Positions 52,124-61,239 of a stretch of 64,000 nucleotides of DNA are shown here, piece after piece. The stretch's first letter is position 1. The number at the start of each line of letters is the position of its first letter. Source of the DNA: Microbulbifer variabilis. Its GTDB lineage: Bacteria; Pseudomonadota; Gammaproteobacteria; Pseudomonadales; Cellvibrionaceae. The notes under the pieces were generated by a model. That model did no database searches. It saw only the letters and a program-made list of their open reading frames with translations, and was not told where the DNA came from. The stretch covers positions 186,001 to 250,000 of the forward strand of contig NZ_JAIVKI010000003.1 of assembly GCF_020524905.1 (NCBI RefSeq), read 5' to 3'. Position numbers and translations under genes: made by a program.

Positions 52124-54626
52124 CGATTACCTCCGCGGTGTATTCCATTTGGCAGCTTGCCTCGGATTGCTCAATGGTACCGATATTCAGCCAGTTCTCT
52201 CCAGAGGACTGAATATTTATGGGAGCACGGCACAAATCCCAGGTTAATTCCTGGGAGCGCAGGCTTTTCTGGTTTGTATTGATTTCCAGCTGGAATACGC
52301 CGTACTGGTCGGTAGTGGTACTGTGTTCGCCGATGGAAAGCCGGGTGTTTGGTAAGCCCTCTCCCATATCGGTAAGGCGCCCCAAAATGAGCCGCTGTTG
52401 CTCTATTTGATAGATTGTGGTGTTTACATTGCCGGGATACAGGGTAAAGGTTTCACTCTGCTCGCGGTAATCGAAGAAACCGTTATCTAATGGGCGCAAG
52501 GAGAGGTCATAGCTTTTAAAAGCGGGTAAGTTGATGACAGACTTTTCACCGCCTTTGGCATAACCGCGTCGGGTGCCGTCCACTAACACTTCAAAATCCT
52601 GCTGGTCGCTGCCATCAATTTCAATAATGACTGCGCTTTCCAATGTGCGCTCGCCGCCCCAGGCGAGGGTATTCCCCGTTGCAATCAAATTGGTGCTGAA
52701 ACCGCCCAGGTAATTGAAACCCTTGCCGGTGTTATCGCTATTAAAACCCAGGGTGCTGTTTAAATAACCGAAATGGCCGGCGAGATAACTGCGACTCTCT
52801 AAGTAGCGAGTCTGTGTGCTTTTCTCCGCGGAAAGCTGTTGCTCAAATTCCGCAGCCCATAAGTCTCTATCGTTCCAGCGGGTTTGCAGGGCCAACCGCT
52901 GTTCGCGGCCACTGTGGTTGCTGCGTTCACTATGTAGATTTGCACTGTGCTGCCAGTGTTTGGAGCGCCGCCGGAATTCTACCTCCAGGCCGGTGTATTG
53001 TTGTTCGTCGGCCTCATTGTAGGAGAGGGTCGCACTGCCGAGCCACTTTGCGCTTTTGAAGATATTGCGCTTAAACGAGAGGGTGGTGAGTTTGCGTGCA
53101 CTTTCCAGCCGGTCGGTCTGCTCTCCGGGCAGTAAATCGTAGGAGCTATCTCGCTTGCGCAAACGCAAAGCCAGTTGCCCCCCAAATAGACCACTTTGCA
53201 GAGCCAGGCTGCGCTGTGAATAACCGTTGGGCAACAGCTGCAGGCTATTCGGCTCATTAAATACCGTGGCGTTATCCAGCCTGGTATCAATGGCGCTCAG
53301 TGTGGCGAAAGGCGTTTTCAACAGTGCTTGAACCCTGTGGCCATTGCGCCCATCGTCGCTGGTCACTAGGCTCGGTGAAATTTCAAAATAACGCCCTATC
53401 CAGCGGGTGCCGATTTCGTAGAGTTGTTGCTCCCGGGTTGAGCTCGCCGCAGCAAAGAGCCCTAGATTGCTGGTAAGTCGGCGGGCAATAGACCCTTGCA
53501 CCAACATGTCATCGTAGCGCTCGGGTAGCGTTTGCGTATTACTAAAGGACTGCGCAGGTTGGCCCGCGTGAAAACTCCAGGACCATTCCCCAGGAGCGGG
53601 CAGCAGGGAATCCTTGGTAAAAAATTCAGTGTGACGGTGCAATGCCCGGCCCATCTCATCAAAGGTACGCACCTCGATTTCGTAGGCGCCGTGGGGCAGG
53701 GTGCTGGTATTGAGTAGGCGGTTACCGGCCTCCAGCATTTCCGTGTGAATCAGCCGCCTGTCCCGATAGATTTCCACACGCCCGCGCACCGGCATATTGA
53801 TTTCAAGTGGTGCGCCCTGCCGGTGTTTGGTATCTGTGCGACTGAGCTGTGAGCTGCGTAACTCCAGTCCATACAGTGTGTTTTGGCTGCCGAAATAGTG
53901 CCAGCCACCCTGGGGTTGTAGTAAACCAACTGAGTAGGCTTTTCCGCGGTAATCCCTGGACCAATGCAGCGCACTAATTTGGTTGTGCTGCTCTGTGGCG
54001 GCGGACCAGCGGGCGTGCAGGGCGCCCTCGCCAAAGCTGACGATAGTATTACCATTTAGAGTTGCGCTGTGGCTGTTGCCACCGAGATCACTTTCCACTC
54101 CACTCCAGGTGCCGTTGAGGTTTTGCACAATGGAAAACGCACTGGTAGATGCAGGGAGATAGGGGTCGGAAATGGCCGCCTCTTGTGGCAGCAAGTCTGC
54201 GGAAAAAAACAGGTCGAGCCGATAGCGGCTCTCGTCGTAAATCACAGCCACTTTTTCGGGCAGCAGGTAGCCACAGTGTTTTTGCCTGGCCGAGCGACAT
54301 ACATACTGCGAATTTTTGGGTAAAGGTTTGCTGATTGCCGCCAGCACCGCCTCTCTATCCAGTAATTCTGGCAGCAGCGGGAGTAATAATTCGGACTGGT
54401 CGAAATGAACATGGGTGGGGTCAGCGGTAATCTGCGCTGCGCCTATATAACGGCCGCCATAGTAGAGATCCGCCAGCAACTGCTGCGGTTCGGTTAGCGT
54501 ATCAAATCCTTCCGGCGCAGAGGTTTCCAACAGAAAAGTCGCTGCTGTGGCTGCAAAGGTATTGGCGTGAATGGCTTGCGCCAGGCAAAAAGCCAGCGCA
54601 TGCCATTTATTAAGACTTCCTGCCAT
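52110..54626 (-). CDS. Outer-membrane usher, alpha type, cluster 2
   Basis: 838 residues, a clear paralogue of usher 1 along its whole length. The N-terminal region has FDTLTEPQQLLADLYYGGRYIGAAQIT and two Cys (CRSARQKHC). The E-set domain has PVRGRVEIYRDRRLIHTEMLEAGNRLLNTSTLPHGAYEIEVRTFDE. The C-terminal plug/beta domain has GRLTDMGEGLPNTRLSIGEHSTTTDQYGVFQLEI. It should export pilin 2 and adhesin 2, using the single chaperone of the locus. Confidence 0.88.
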   Translation of the reverse strand: MAGSLNKWHALAFCLAQAIHANTFAATAATFLLETSAPEGFDTLTEPQQLLADLYYGGRYIGAAQITADPTHVHFDQSELLLPLLPELLDREAVLAAISKPLPKNSQYVCRSARQKHCGYLLPEKVAVIYDESRYRLDLFFSADLLPQEAAISDPYLPASTSAFSIVQNLNGTWSGVESDLGGNSHSATLNGNTIVSFGEGALHARWSAATEQHNQISALHWSRDYRGKAYSVGLLQPQGGWHYFGSQNTLYGLELRSSQLSRTDTKHRQGAPLEINMPVRGRVEIYRDRRLIHTEMLEAGNRLLNTSTLPHGAYEIEVRTFDEMGRALHRHTEFFTKDSLLPAPGEWSWSFHAGQPAQSFSNTQTLPERYDDMLVQGSIARRLTSNLGLFAAASSTREQQLYEIGTRWIGRYFEISPSLVTSDDGRNGHRVQALLKTPFATLSAIDTRLDNATVFNEPNSLQLLPNGYSQRSLALQSGLFGGQLALRLRKRDSSYDLLPGEQTDRLESARKLTTLSFKRNIFKSAKWLGSATLSYNEADEQQYTGLEVEFRRRSKHWQHSANLHSERSNHSGREQRLALQTRWNDRDLWAAEFEQQLSAEKSTQTRYLESRSYLAGHFGYLNSTLGFNSDNTGKGFNYLGGFSTNLIATGNTLAWGGERTLESAVIIEIDGSDQQDFEVLVDGTRRGYAKGGEKSVINLPAFKSYDLSLRPLDNGFFDYREQSETFTLYPGNVNTTIYQIEQQRLILGRLTDMGEGLPNTRLSIGEHSTTTDQYGVFQLEINTNQKSLRSQELTWDLCRAPINIQSSGENWLNIGTIEQSEASCQMEYTAEVIGAQR

Positions 54627-54674
54627 AAACTGCGATCGGTTTGGCTGGAAATCCTATCCGGCCACGCCAAAAAA

Positions 54675-55202
54675 TTATTCAGAAGCTACGGTGATCAGCA
54701 GGGTATCGGTATAGCTGGTGCCATTGAGGACATCGCTGGTCTGCCAATCGCCATTGGCAACAGTGATTTGGAATCTGGCGTTGTCTGAACCACTGCAGGA
54801 GGCGGCGTTGCGGGTTTGCCCGGTGACTGCCTGACCTTCGTTGACCGCGGTAAAAGTTCCGCTGGTGCTGTTATCGAAGCCCACGCTGTAGGGTACGTCG
54901 AGACCGTTGCCGGAAAGGCTGAAAGCGGTATCGTTAATACCGTCATTGCTTTCGAAGGTGATGCTGAACGTGGGGAAGCCAAAACCGCCAATACAAAAGG
55001 CTTCACTGGCAACCGCATCGGTGCCCAACGCGGGATCGGTTATTGCAACATCACCAACTTCGGCAATCTCAATAGTTGGCGTAAAGCTAAGAGTGATATC
55101 ACTGCTGGCGCTATCTGAAGCCGCCATAGTGGCTGCCGAGGTGCTGAAAAGGATGCCTGCTGCGACGGCAGAGACCAGTGAACGAACTACATTTTTGTGC
55201 AT
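54675..55202 (-). CDS. Major pilin, cluster 2
   Basis: A 175-residue secreted subunit beginning at 55202 (MHKNVVRSLV); an extension to 55289 is unlike a signal peptide and lies in the promoter region. The signal peptide ends near TMA (about 27). Core motifs are SDITLSFTPTIEIAEVGDVAITDP, AFCIGGFGFPTFSITFES and the terminal YTDTLLITVASE. The DNA upstream carries a CRP-like site. First gene of triplet 2. Confidence 0.85.
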   Translation of the reverse strand: MHKNVVRSLVSAVAAGILFSTSAATMAASDSASSDITLSFTPTIEIAEVGDVAITDPALGTDAVASEAFCIGGFGFPTFSITFESNDGINDTAFSLSGNGLDVPYSVGFDNSTSGTFTAVNEGQAVTGQTRNAASCSGSDNARFQITVANGDWQTSDVLNGTSYTDTLLITVASE

Positions 55203-55325
55203 GGCGTATCTTCCTGAGCCGTTGGTTATCGTTCTGTGAAAAGCTGCTCGCGAAGATCCTGCACAGGTCAGGGGTACTGCGTTAGTCAAGCTATTCCATC
55301 TTTATGGCGGAAATGATACTTTTTT

Positions 55326-55341
55326 TGTGATTTAAGTCACG
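55326..55341. promoter_or_regulatory. CRP/Vfr-like binding site
   Basis: TGTGA-N6-TCACG matches the CRP consensus TGTGA-N6-TCACA in nine of ten core positions. It lies about 130 bp upstream of the pilin 2 start and about 145 bp upstream of gltX on the other strand. Control of the pilus genes by a cAMP receptor protein is the more likely use. Confidence 0.5.
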
Positions 55342-55427
55342 CCATTTGTGGGTATTTTTTGGTTTGTGGCGTCTAAAAGATCTTCTTGATGGCTTTTCTA
55401 CGCCTGTGCCCAAGGCCCGGCCAGCGC

Positions 55428-55433
55428 TATAAT
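55428..55433 (+). promoter_or_regulatory. Putative -10 element of gltX
   Basis: A perfect TATAAT, 44 bp upstream of the gltX ATG. The -35 region is not consensus. Confidence 0.4.
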
Positions 55434-55477
55434 CCCGCGCCTTAAGTGTCCTTTATTCACCGTCAATCAGGTTTGTC

Positions 55478-56953
55478 ATGACCGTAAGAACCCGAATCGC
55501 ACCGTCTCCAACCGGTGATCCCCACGTTGGTACTGCTTATATCGCCCTGTTTAATCAGTGTTTTGCCCGCGCCCAGGGTGGCCAGTTTGTGTTGCGTATC
55601 GAAGATACCGATCAACAGCGCAGCACCCCGGAATCCGAGCAGGCGATTCTCGACAGCCTGCGCTGGTTGGGATTGGACTGGCAGGAAGGCCCGGATGTCG
55701 GCGGCCCACACGGCCCCTATCGGCAGAGCGAACGCGGTGATATTTACAAAACTCACTGTGATGAACTGGTGCAGAAGGGGCATGCCTTCCACTGCTACCG
55801 CACCGCCGAAGAATTGGAGCAACTGCGCGAAGAGCTGCGCGAGGCCGGCCGTACTTCACTGAAGCCCAGCGACCTGGCATTGCCGGAAGAAGAGGTGGAA
55901 AAGCGCCGCGCCGCCGGTGAACCTTACGTCGTGCGCATGAATGTGCCCGAGAGCGGTACCTGCGTGGTGGAAGATCTGTTGCGCGGCTCTATTGAGATCG
56001 ACTGGGCTCAAGTGGATGCACAAATTCTGCTCAAGTCCGATGGTATGCCCACTTACCATTTGGCCAACGTAGTGGATGATCACCTGATGGAGATCACCCA
56101 TGTGCTGCGTGGCGAAGAGTGGATTAACTCGGCGCCCAAACACAAACTGCTGTACGAATATTTTGGTTGGGAAATGCCGGTGCTCTGTCACCTGCCGCTG
56201 CTGCGTAACCCGGACAAAACCAAATTGTCCAAGCGCAAGAATCCTACTTCGATTCTTTATTACCAGCGCGCCGGTTTTATGCCCGAAGCACTGCTCAACT
56301 ATCTGGGCCGTATGGGCTGGTCCATGCCGGATGAGCGCGAGAAATTTTCTTTAGAGGAAATGCTCGAGCACTTCGATATCCACCGCGTTTCCCTGGGCGG
56401 CCCGGTGTTCGATGTGGAAAAACTATCCTGGCTGAATGGCCTGTGGATTCGCGAACTGGAAAACGAACAGCTCGCCGATCGCCTCGTCGACTGGATGTTT
56501 AACCGCGAGAATCTGCTCAAAGTACTGCCCCATGCCCGCGAGCGAATGGAGACCTTTGGCGACTTCGCACCGCTGGTGAGCTTCCTTGCCGCAGGCAAGC
56601 TGCCGCTCACCGAAGAGAGCTTCAGTGGCAACAAGCTGGAATTAGAAGAGCAGAAGAAGTTACTGCAATTCACCCTGTGGCGCCTGGAAGCCCTGCGCAC
56701 CTGGGATCGCGACAGTATCTTCCAGGGTGTGAAGTCCCTGGCCACGGCCATGGAGATCAAGCTCAAAGACTTCAACGCGCCCCTGTTTGTCGCCATCAGT
56801 GGCACCACGGCCTCCTTCTCGGTGATGGACGCCATGGTACTGCTGGGCCCTGACCTCAGCCGCGCCCGCCTGCGCCAGGCCATCGACGCCCTGGGCGGTG
56901 CCGGGAAGAAAGTCCTCAAACGCTGGGAAAAGGAGTACGCCTCACTCCCCTAA
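55478..56953 (+). CDS. gltX: Glutamyl-tRNA synthetase
   Basis: A class I synthetase of 491 residues. The HIGH motif appears as [11 protein letters not shown] (residues 10-20), and the KMSKS loop as KLSKRK. The conserved [10 protein letters not shown] follows the first motif. The C-terminal anticodon-binding region is complete. It charges tRNA-Glu for protein and tetrapyrrole synthesis. The next gene is tRNA-Ala(GGC), a usual arrangement in Pseudomonas-like genomes. Confidence 0.97.
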   Translation: MTVRTRIAPSPTGDPHVGTAYIALFNQCFARAQGGQFVLRIEDTDQQRSTPESEQAILDSLRWLGLDWQEGPDVGGPHGPYRQSERGDIYKTHCDELVQKGHAFHCYRTAEELEQLREELREAGRTSLKPSDLALPEEEVEKRRAAGEPYVVRMNVPESGTCVVEDLLRGSIEIDWAQVDAQILLKSDGMPTYHLANVVDDHLMEITHVLRGEEWINSAPKHKLLYEYFGWEMPVLCHLPLLRNPDKTKLSKRKNPTSILYYQRAGFMPEALLNYLGRMGWSMPDEREKFSLEEMLEHFDIHRVSLGGPVFDVEKLSWLNGLWIRELENEQLADRLVDWMFNRENLLKVLPHARERMETFGDFAPLVSFLAAGKLPLTEESFSGNKLELEEQKKLLQFTLWRLEALRTWDRDSIFQGVKSLATAMEIKLKDFNAPLFVAISGTTASFSVMDAMVLLGPDLSRARLRQAIDALGGAGKKVLKRWEKEYASLP

Positions 56954-56960
56954 GCGCTTT

Positions 56961-56982
56961 ACAGCCCCCGGCAGGGGGCTGT
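56961..56982 (+). terminator. Hairpin after gltX
   Basis: A perfect 9-bp stem, ACAGCCCCC/GGGGGCTGT, has a 4-nt loop, 8 bp after the gltX stop. No T run follows, so its termination strength is uncertain. Confidence 0.5.
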
Positions 56983-57025
56983 GCCGGTCCGGCGTAACTA
57001 ATTGATTAAAAAGTTATTTTTTCTG

Positions 57026-57053
57026 TTGACAGGCGCCTAAACCTTGCTAAAAT
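57026..57053 (+). promoter_or_regulatory. Strong sigma-70 promoter for tRNA-Ala
   Basis: TTGACA at 57026-57031 and TAAAAT at 57048-57053 are separated by 16 bp. The -10 is preceded by TTGC. The tRNA begins 40 bp downstream. Confidence 0.8.
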
Positions 57054-57093
57054 GCGCCTCGCTTTCAACGGAAACGTTAAGCAAAAAGGATTT

Positions 57094-57169
57094 GGGGCTA
57101 TAGCTCAGCTGGGAGAGCGCAACACTGGCAGTGTTGAGGTCAGCGGTTCGATCCCGCTTAGCTCCACCA
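57094..57169 (+). tRNA. tRNA-Ala (anticodon GGC)
   Basis: A complete 76-nt cloverleaf with encoded CCA. The acceptor arm GGGGCTA/TAGCTCC has one G-T pair. The D-arm AGCTCAGCTGGGAGAGC, an anticodon arm with CAACA/TGTTG around loop CTGGCAG (anticodon GGC), and the T-loop GGTTCGATCC are all intact. The 3' end is the likely attachment site for the integrase-bearing element that follows. Confidence 0.97.
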
Positions 57170-57223
57170 AATTTCCCTTGTCTATCAAGGGGTTGCGAGA
57201 AGAGGGTCACGACCTCTTATCCG

Positions 57224-57259
57224 GTGAACAAAAACTGGACAAAAACGTGAACAAAAACT
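57224..57259. repeat. Short direct repeats, possible integrase arm sites
   Basis: GTGAACAAAAACT occurs twice (57224-57236 and 57247-57259). A related GGACAAAAAC unit lies between the copies. They stand 55 bp beyond the tRNA 3' end, where arm-type sites of tyrosine recombinases would be expected. Confidence 0.5.
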
Positions 57260-57271
57260 CGCAAGAAAGAA

Positions 57272-57297
57272 AAAAGGGCCTTCAGGCCCTTTTTTTT
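57272..57297 (+). terminator. Rho-independent terminator after tRNA-Ala
   Basis: The stem AAGGGCC/GGCCCTT has a TTCA loop and is followed by T residues (eight in a row, including stem positions). It ends the tRNA transcript before the island genes. Confidence 0.88.
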
Positions 57298-57608
57298 CGT
57301 CTGAAATTTCACCTATTCACAACACCTTTTCAGAGCCTTCCTCCGGCAGCTTTTAATTTCGATTTAAACTGCGCTCCTTAAAACGACTCATTATTTTCTA
57401 ATTCAAAATTATGGATATAGCATGCTGGGTATCTATTCCCTCTAATAGTGGTAGTTAAGGACGGTATTTGACCTTCAGCACTTTTCTGAGAATATAGGGA
57501 TATGGCTATAAAGCGTACCTGTCGGTAAGCTGGATAGAGAGACTACTATTTCCTAGTCTCTTCAGGCTGGTGTTGTGTTTTCTAATAGTGTTGAAAAAAG
57601 GGATTTTA

Positions 57609-58850
57609 ATGTCGGGAAATAGTTCTGTTTTGGTGCCTATAGAGTCATGGGCCTATGCCTCTCCAAGCTTGAGAAACTCTGATAAAAGCATTGATATAGG
57701 CTTGTTTGCTGAAGCTCTAATATGCTATGACACCGTAATAGTAAATCCATCCAATCAAAATCAGCTGGCTGAATTCATTAATTGGTTTATAAAGAATGGA
57801 GCTCTAAATGATTTTTATATGCTTCTCAGCGAGGGAATATTAAAGTTCTATGAGTATTCATTTTTAAGTACTGCGATAATGAAGAATGGTGAGTATTCTA
57901 TATGGAATATTCAAGATACATTACAGGAGGAACCGAATTCTTTTGAGAGTCGATATTTGTATCACAGTTCTATAGAAGAGTTATTTCCAAAAGCAAGACA
58001 CAGAAGGCATCTTTATTCTGTGTTTAAGGATAATGTGTTCGAGGTAAAGTCCGAGGAGTTTGGTCCTGCTATAGAAAATGCTAGAGAAGACTATAAGAAT
58101 CCAAGACGGAATGCATTGATCCTGCAGTCCTTTGTGGATGAAGTTTACAGGATGAATTCTCTGGGCAAACCTCCTGAAGTTGAAGCATCTGTAGTTAAGT
58201 CACCAGATGGCTCCAAGCATAACCTTAAATTTAATGTTGATTTTTTAGAGTTGAATCAGCTAGCAGGCTCGAAAGTAAACTTTCATCTTGGGACTCCACT
58301 TACAGCCTCTGCGATCTCAAATCGTTTGATTTGGTCAGCTGCAACTTTGGGTAGCGACCTTTTTCTTCCTCAGCCGATGAGTGCACTTGTTGGCGACAAA
58401 CTTTATGAATCTAAAAAGCGTTTCATGAAGTCCGGAGATATCATTGAGGAATTAAAAGGCCAAGTTGAATTTCCGGATATTAGATTATTAGTTAACTCGA
58501 ATCATCTCCCACTTAGAGAGATATTGAAAATAAGATCAAAAGCAAAAAAATTTCGGAATTGGCTGCAGCAAGAGAATGGTCGAGACAAAAATGCAATTAT
58601 TGCCTATCACAATGAGGTGGCAAAGGAAAGTGGCTTGATTTCGGGAGGTCGTAAAGCTTTAAATATTTTTGGGTTGATAGGAGGTCCAGCTATAGGGGCC
58701 ACAGTCGCGGGGCCTGTAGGGGGCATTATTGGTGGCGGTATAGGTTTCTTGGCTGACCTAGCTTCCAAAGTTGGAAAAGACTGGAAGCCCGTGGTTTTTG
58801 GTGGATGGCTAAAAGAGAGAATTGAAAAGGTAGTAGAGGAGACTGACTAA
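57609..58850 (+). CDS. Unknown 413-residue island protein with C-terminal glycine-zipper segment
   Basis: I do not recognise this family. The start at 57609 (MSGNSSVLVPIESW) is preferred over an upstream Met at 57570, because an AAGGGA element precedes it. Residues 1-340 are hydrophilic and mixed alpha/beta, with a basic stretch (IRSKAKKFRNW). Near residues 350-385 a Gly-rich hydrophobic stretch (GLIGGPAIGATVAGPVGG and onward) looks like a membrane-inserting glycine zipper. A basic tail (about 387-413) follows. Codon and base use are visibly AT-richer than gltX. It lies between the tRNA and the integrase, a usual cargo position in mobile islands, so a phage-defence or toxin role is conceivable but unsupported. 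Confidence 0.8.
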   Translation: MSGNSSVLVPIESWAYASPSLRNSDKSIDIGLFAEALICYDTVIVNPSNQNQLAEFINWFIKNGALNDFYMLLSEGILKFYEYSFLSTAIMKNGEYSIWNIQDTLQEEPNSFESRYLYHSSIEELFPKARHRRHLYSVFKDNVFEVKSEEFGPAIENAREDYKNPRRNALILQSFVDEVYRMNSLGKPPEVEASVVKSPDGSKHNLKFNVDFLELNQLAGSKVNFHLGTPLTASAISNRLIWSAATLGSDLFLPQPMSALVGDKLYESKKRFMKSGDIIEELKGQVEFPDIRLLVNSNHLPLREILKIRSKAKKFRNWLQQENGRDKNAIIAYHNEVAKESGLISGGRKALNIFGLIGGPAIGATVAGPVGGIIGGGIGFLADLASKVGKDWKPVVFGGWLKERIEKVVEETD

Positions 58851-58951
58851 GTTCGAAAAATTATTAGATTTAAACTTTAACTATATTTCAAGTTAATCAG
58901 TTCTAAGTGGTGAAAGGCTAAAGTAGTCTTTCTTGATCAGGCCTGCCGCTT

Positions 58952-60154
58952 TCAATACTCCCTTCCGATAGCCTGTTCATCCAAAAAGATATTGATCTCC
59001 TCATAATCGATGCCGTGTCCCGCTTGATAAGCCTGTGTGACACGCTCATCAGTATGCGCCATCAATTGCTGCACCGACTTTACATCATACCCCTTTCGCT
59101 TAAACCGATCTGAGGCCAGGCTACGAACTTCATGGAAGCTGGGTGGAGTTTGGTTTTTGGGTAATCCGATAAAGAGCCCGGTAGCGTTGCGAGCCTCGGT
59201 AAACATATCGCTCAATCGGTCGGGGATTACCTGGCAAACATGCTCTTTAATTTTCCCCGTGCGCCGTTGCTTAGGTGTATGGCTCAGTATATAGGGGCAG
59301 CGGTAATTTCTTAGGCTGAGTTCTCTTGCACGGCTTATAAGTTTGCCGAGTTGTTGGTGGGTTTTTAAATTAAAGCTTAGGTGGCTGGCGGCGAGGCTAT
59401 CCCGTTGCACCTCGGATTTATTGATTGTTTTGCGTAGATGGTCGCCTTGTAGGTGTTTCTCAAAGTTCAGCTCACAAATATCAGCGCGGCGCATAGTGGT
59501 GAGCATACTGATATCCATAGCTATTTGCAGAGCCTCATAACCCATCTCACCGGCCCTTTCGTAAATGGTCCAGTAAGCCTCTAGGGTGAGCCGTTGACGT
59601 TTCTTGGTAGGCTTTCCTTTTTCCAGTAGACGCGGTCGATCATCGGCTGTGGTAAACGGGTTGCTTTCCAGTTTGCACAAGCCTTCAGCCATTAAAAAAT
59701 TGAAAAATTTATTAAATTCCGAACGGCGTGCATGCTGCTGGTGAAAGGTAAGGGACTCCCACCATTTGCGCAGATCCGCGAGTTTGGCCTTGTGTATGTG
59801 GATGGCCTCAAAGTCCTCCCCAAAGCGCTTTAGGGCGTTACAGCGATTGCGCCAGCTGGCTTTGTTAGCTAAGCGTGGGTCATTCTCTACTCGCCATTCT
59901 ATATAGCGTGCAGCATGGTAGGCGAAACTTGCTCTATCGGGGGCTTTGGCTGGTTTACGCTGGACTTTCTCACCGCGCATAGCATTGGCTTCTTCAGCCA
60001 TTCGTATTGCATCTTCAAGTGTTGCGGAAAATACTCTATTGCGACCATCGGGCAGATAATATCGCCAGTAGTTTTCGCGTTTGCGTGCATCTGGATAAAG
60101 GTTTTCTGGAAGTTGTATATCGCCCCACATGCGGGTCTTTTTAGGTCTGGCCAT
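58952..60154 (-). CDS. Tyrosine recombinase/integrase
   Basis: A 400-residue site-specific recombinase. An N-terminal arm/DNA-binding region (about 1-60; MARPKKTRMWGDIQLPENLYPDA) leads into a core-binding domain (about 75-170). The catalytic domain shows Arg in MRRADICEL, HEVR in FHEVRSLASDRF, LMAHTDERVT and the nucleophile Tyr in TQAYQAG. The gene points toward the tRNA and follows the excisionase-like gene after 30 bp. It probably integrated this element at the tRNA-Ala. Confidence 0.93.
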   Translation of the reverse strand: MARPKKTRMWGDIQLPENLYPDARKRENYWRYYLPDGRNRVFSATLEDAIRMAEEANAMRGEKVQRKPAKAPDRASFAYHAARYIEWRVENDPRLANKASWRNRCNALKRFGEDFEAIHIHKAKLADLRKWWESLTFHQQHARRSEFNKFFNFLMAEGLCKLESNPFTTADDRPRLLEKGKPTKKRQRLTLEAYWTIYERAGEMGYEALQIAMDISMLTTMRRADICELNFEKHLQGDHLRKTINKSEVQRDSLAASHLSFNLKTHQQLGKLISRARELSLRNYRCPYILSHTPKQRRTGKIKEHVCQVIPDRLSDMFTEARNATGLFIGLPKNQTPPSFHEVRSLASDRFKRKGYDVKSVQQLMAHTDERVTQAYQAGHGIDYEEINIFLDEQAIGREY

Positions 60155-60184
60155 TTCCTTGCTCGGCTACTGCTTAATCTGCTC

Positions 60185-60430
60185 TCAGCCTGCCAACAGG
60201 TCTAACCCGCTTTTGGGCTGACCATCGTTGGCGGCGGTGTTCTGTGCTGGGGTTTTGCCGGTATGGTCGCGTATGGCGAACCTGTCGGCATCCACATAAG
60301 GCTCCCCTGCGATGATCTGGCCGGGGATATGCTCGGCCTCTATCCACTCCAAGATTTTCTCCTTACCAGGGCGGGAGCCTTTTTCGAATTGCTCTTTGGC
60401 CCAGGCTGTTCCTTTCACCAGCTTACCCAT
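60185..60430 (-). CDS. Small excisionase-like protein
   Basis: An 81-residue product starting MGKLVKGTAWAKEQF. The start at 60430 has GGAGGG 7 nt upstream. The pattern (KLVKGTAWAKEQFEKGSRPGKEKILEWIEAEHIPGQII, then PYVDADRFA) fits a winged-helix Xis directly upstream of an integrase. A longer open frame reaches 60763, but that part is Ser/Thr/Pro-rich and lacks a better ribosome site. It may control excision direction and integrase expression. Confidence 0.7.
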   Translation of the reverse strand: MGKLVKGTAWAKEQFEKGSRPGKEKILEWIEAEHIPGQIIAGEPYVDADRFAIRDHTGKTPAQNTAANDGQPKSGLDLLAG

Positions 60431-61239
60431 TGGGCAGCCCTCCATGGTGCACCAGGGCAAAACCCTGGCCGTTGCGTGTGAGTGCGCCTGTCTGCTGTAG
60501 GACGTCGAAAACGGGTTTAACGGTTCTGTATCCGCTGGCAGCCTTGCTGCTACTAAGTATTCTTGGCTTGTGTCCGAACCCGCCGGAGTGGATATGTTGG
60601 GCTTGTCGTTGCGGTTCTTTGCTGAGGTGGCTGGTGTTGTATCTACTATTTCTGGTTGCTGTGGCAGAGTTGAGGAGTGTTTAGCTACCATTGGTAGTGT
60701 TAAACGCGATATATGTTGGCAGTTTGACTGTTTGTGGATAGCTTCTCTATCAGCTTGATGCACTCAGTCCCTTATGTGGATAACTGTATTGTGGTGTTAA
60801 TGCGCTGGCGGTAGCAGCTGTTGGCGTCGGTGTTATCAGGCTGTTAAGGGTGTTCCTCCTTACCCGAAGATTTAGACCAGTAAAGGATTCAAGAATTTAC
60901 AGTGGCAAATGGAGCCCATGTGTTTTAGTCGGTGAAAATAGATTAATAATCACTTACCACTCTCCTTTTGGTTGTCCTCCATTCTGCGGTGAAAAAAGAG
61001 CGGATTAATATATTGAGATATATGGAAGCTTGTACAGGCTTATGAAGCCTGCACGCAACCAGGGTGGGCCGATAAAACTTCTCTGTGTCTTGGACGGCTC
61101 CGTAGTTTGGATTTCTCTAAACCCGACTCAATGAGTCGCCATTTTTTGTACAGGTGTCCAACAAATAATTGTATTAGAAAAGTGTTATGTGCTTTTGGGT
61201 GAGTGCTCGCATGTTAGAATTAATTTCTTTTGTGAGAAA
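60431..61239. other. Region between excisionase and DUF3592-like gene
   Basis: About 800 bases with no supported gene. The left third is open on the minus strand as an extension of the excisionase frame. An imperfect palindrome (CTACC-ATT-GGTAG with outer GTTTA/TAAAC) lies near 60681-60704. A small inverted repeat CGACT/AGTCG (61124-61138) precedes a short T tract. No copy of the tRNA-Ala 3' end is seen. Confidence 0.45.

Noticed and set aside
60431-60763. Long version of the excisionase-like gene (192 residues)
   Set aside because: The extra part is Ser/Thr/Pro-rich without motif, and an excellent ribosome site stands before the shorter start at 60430.
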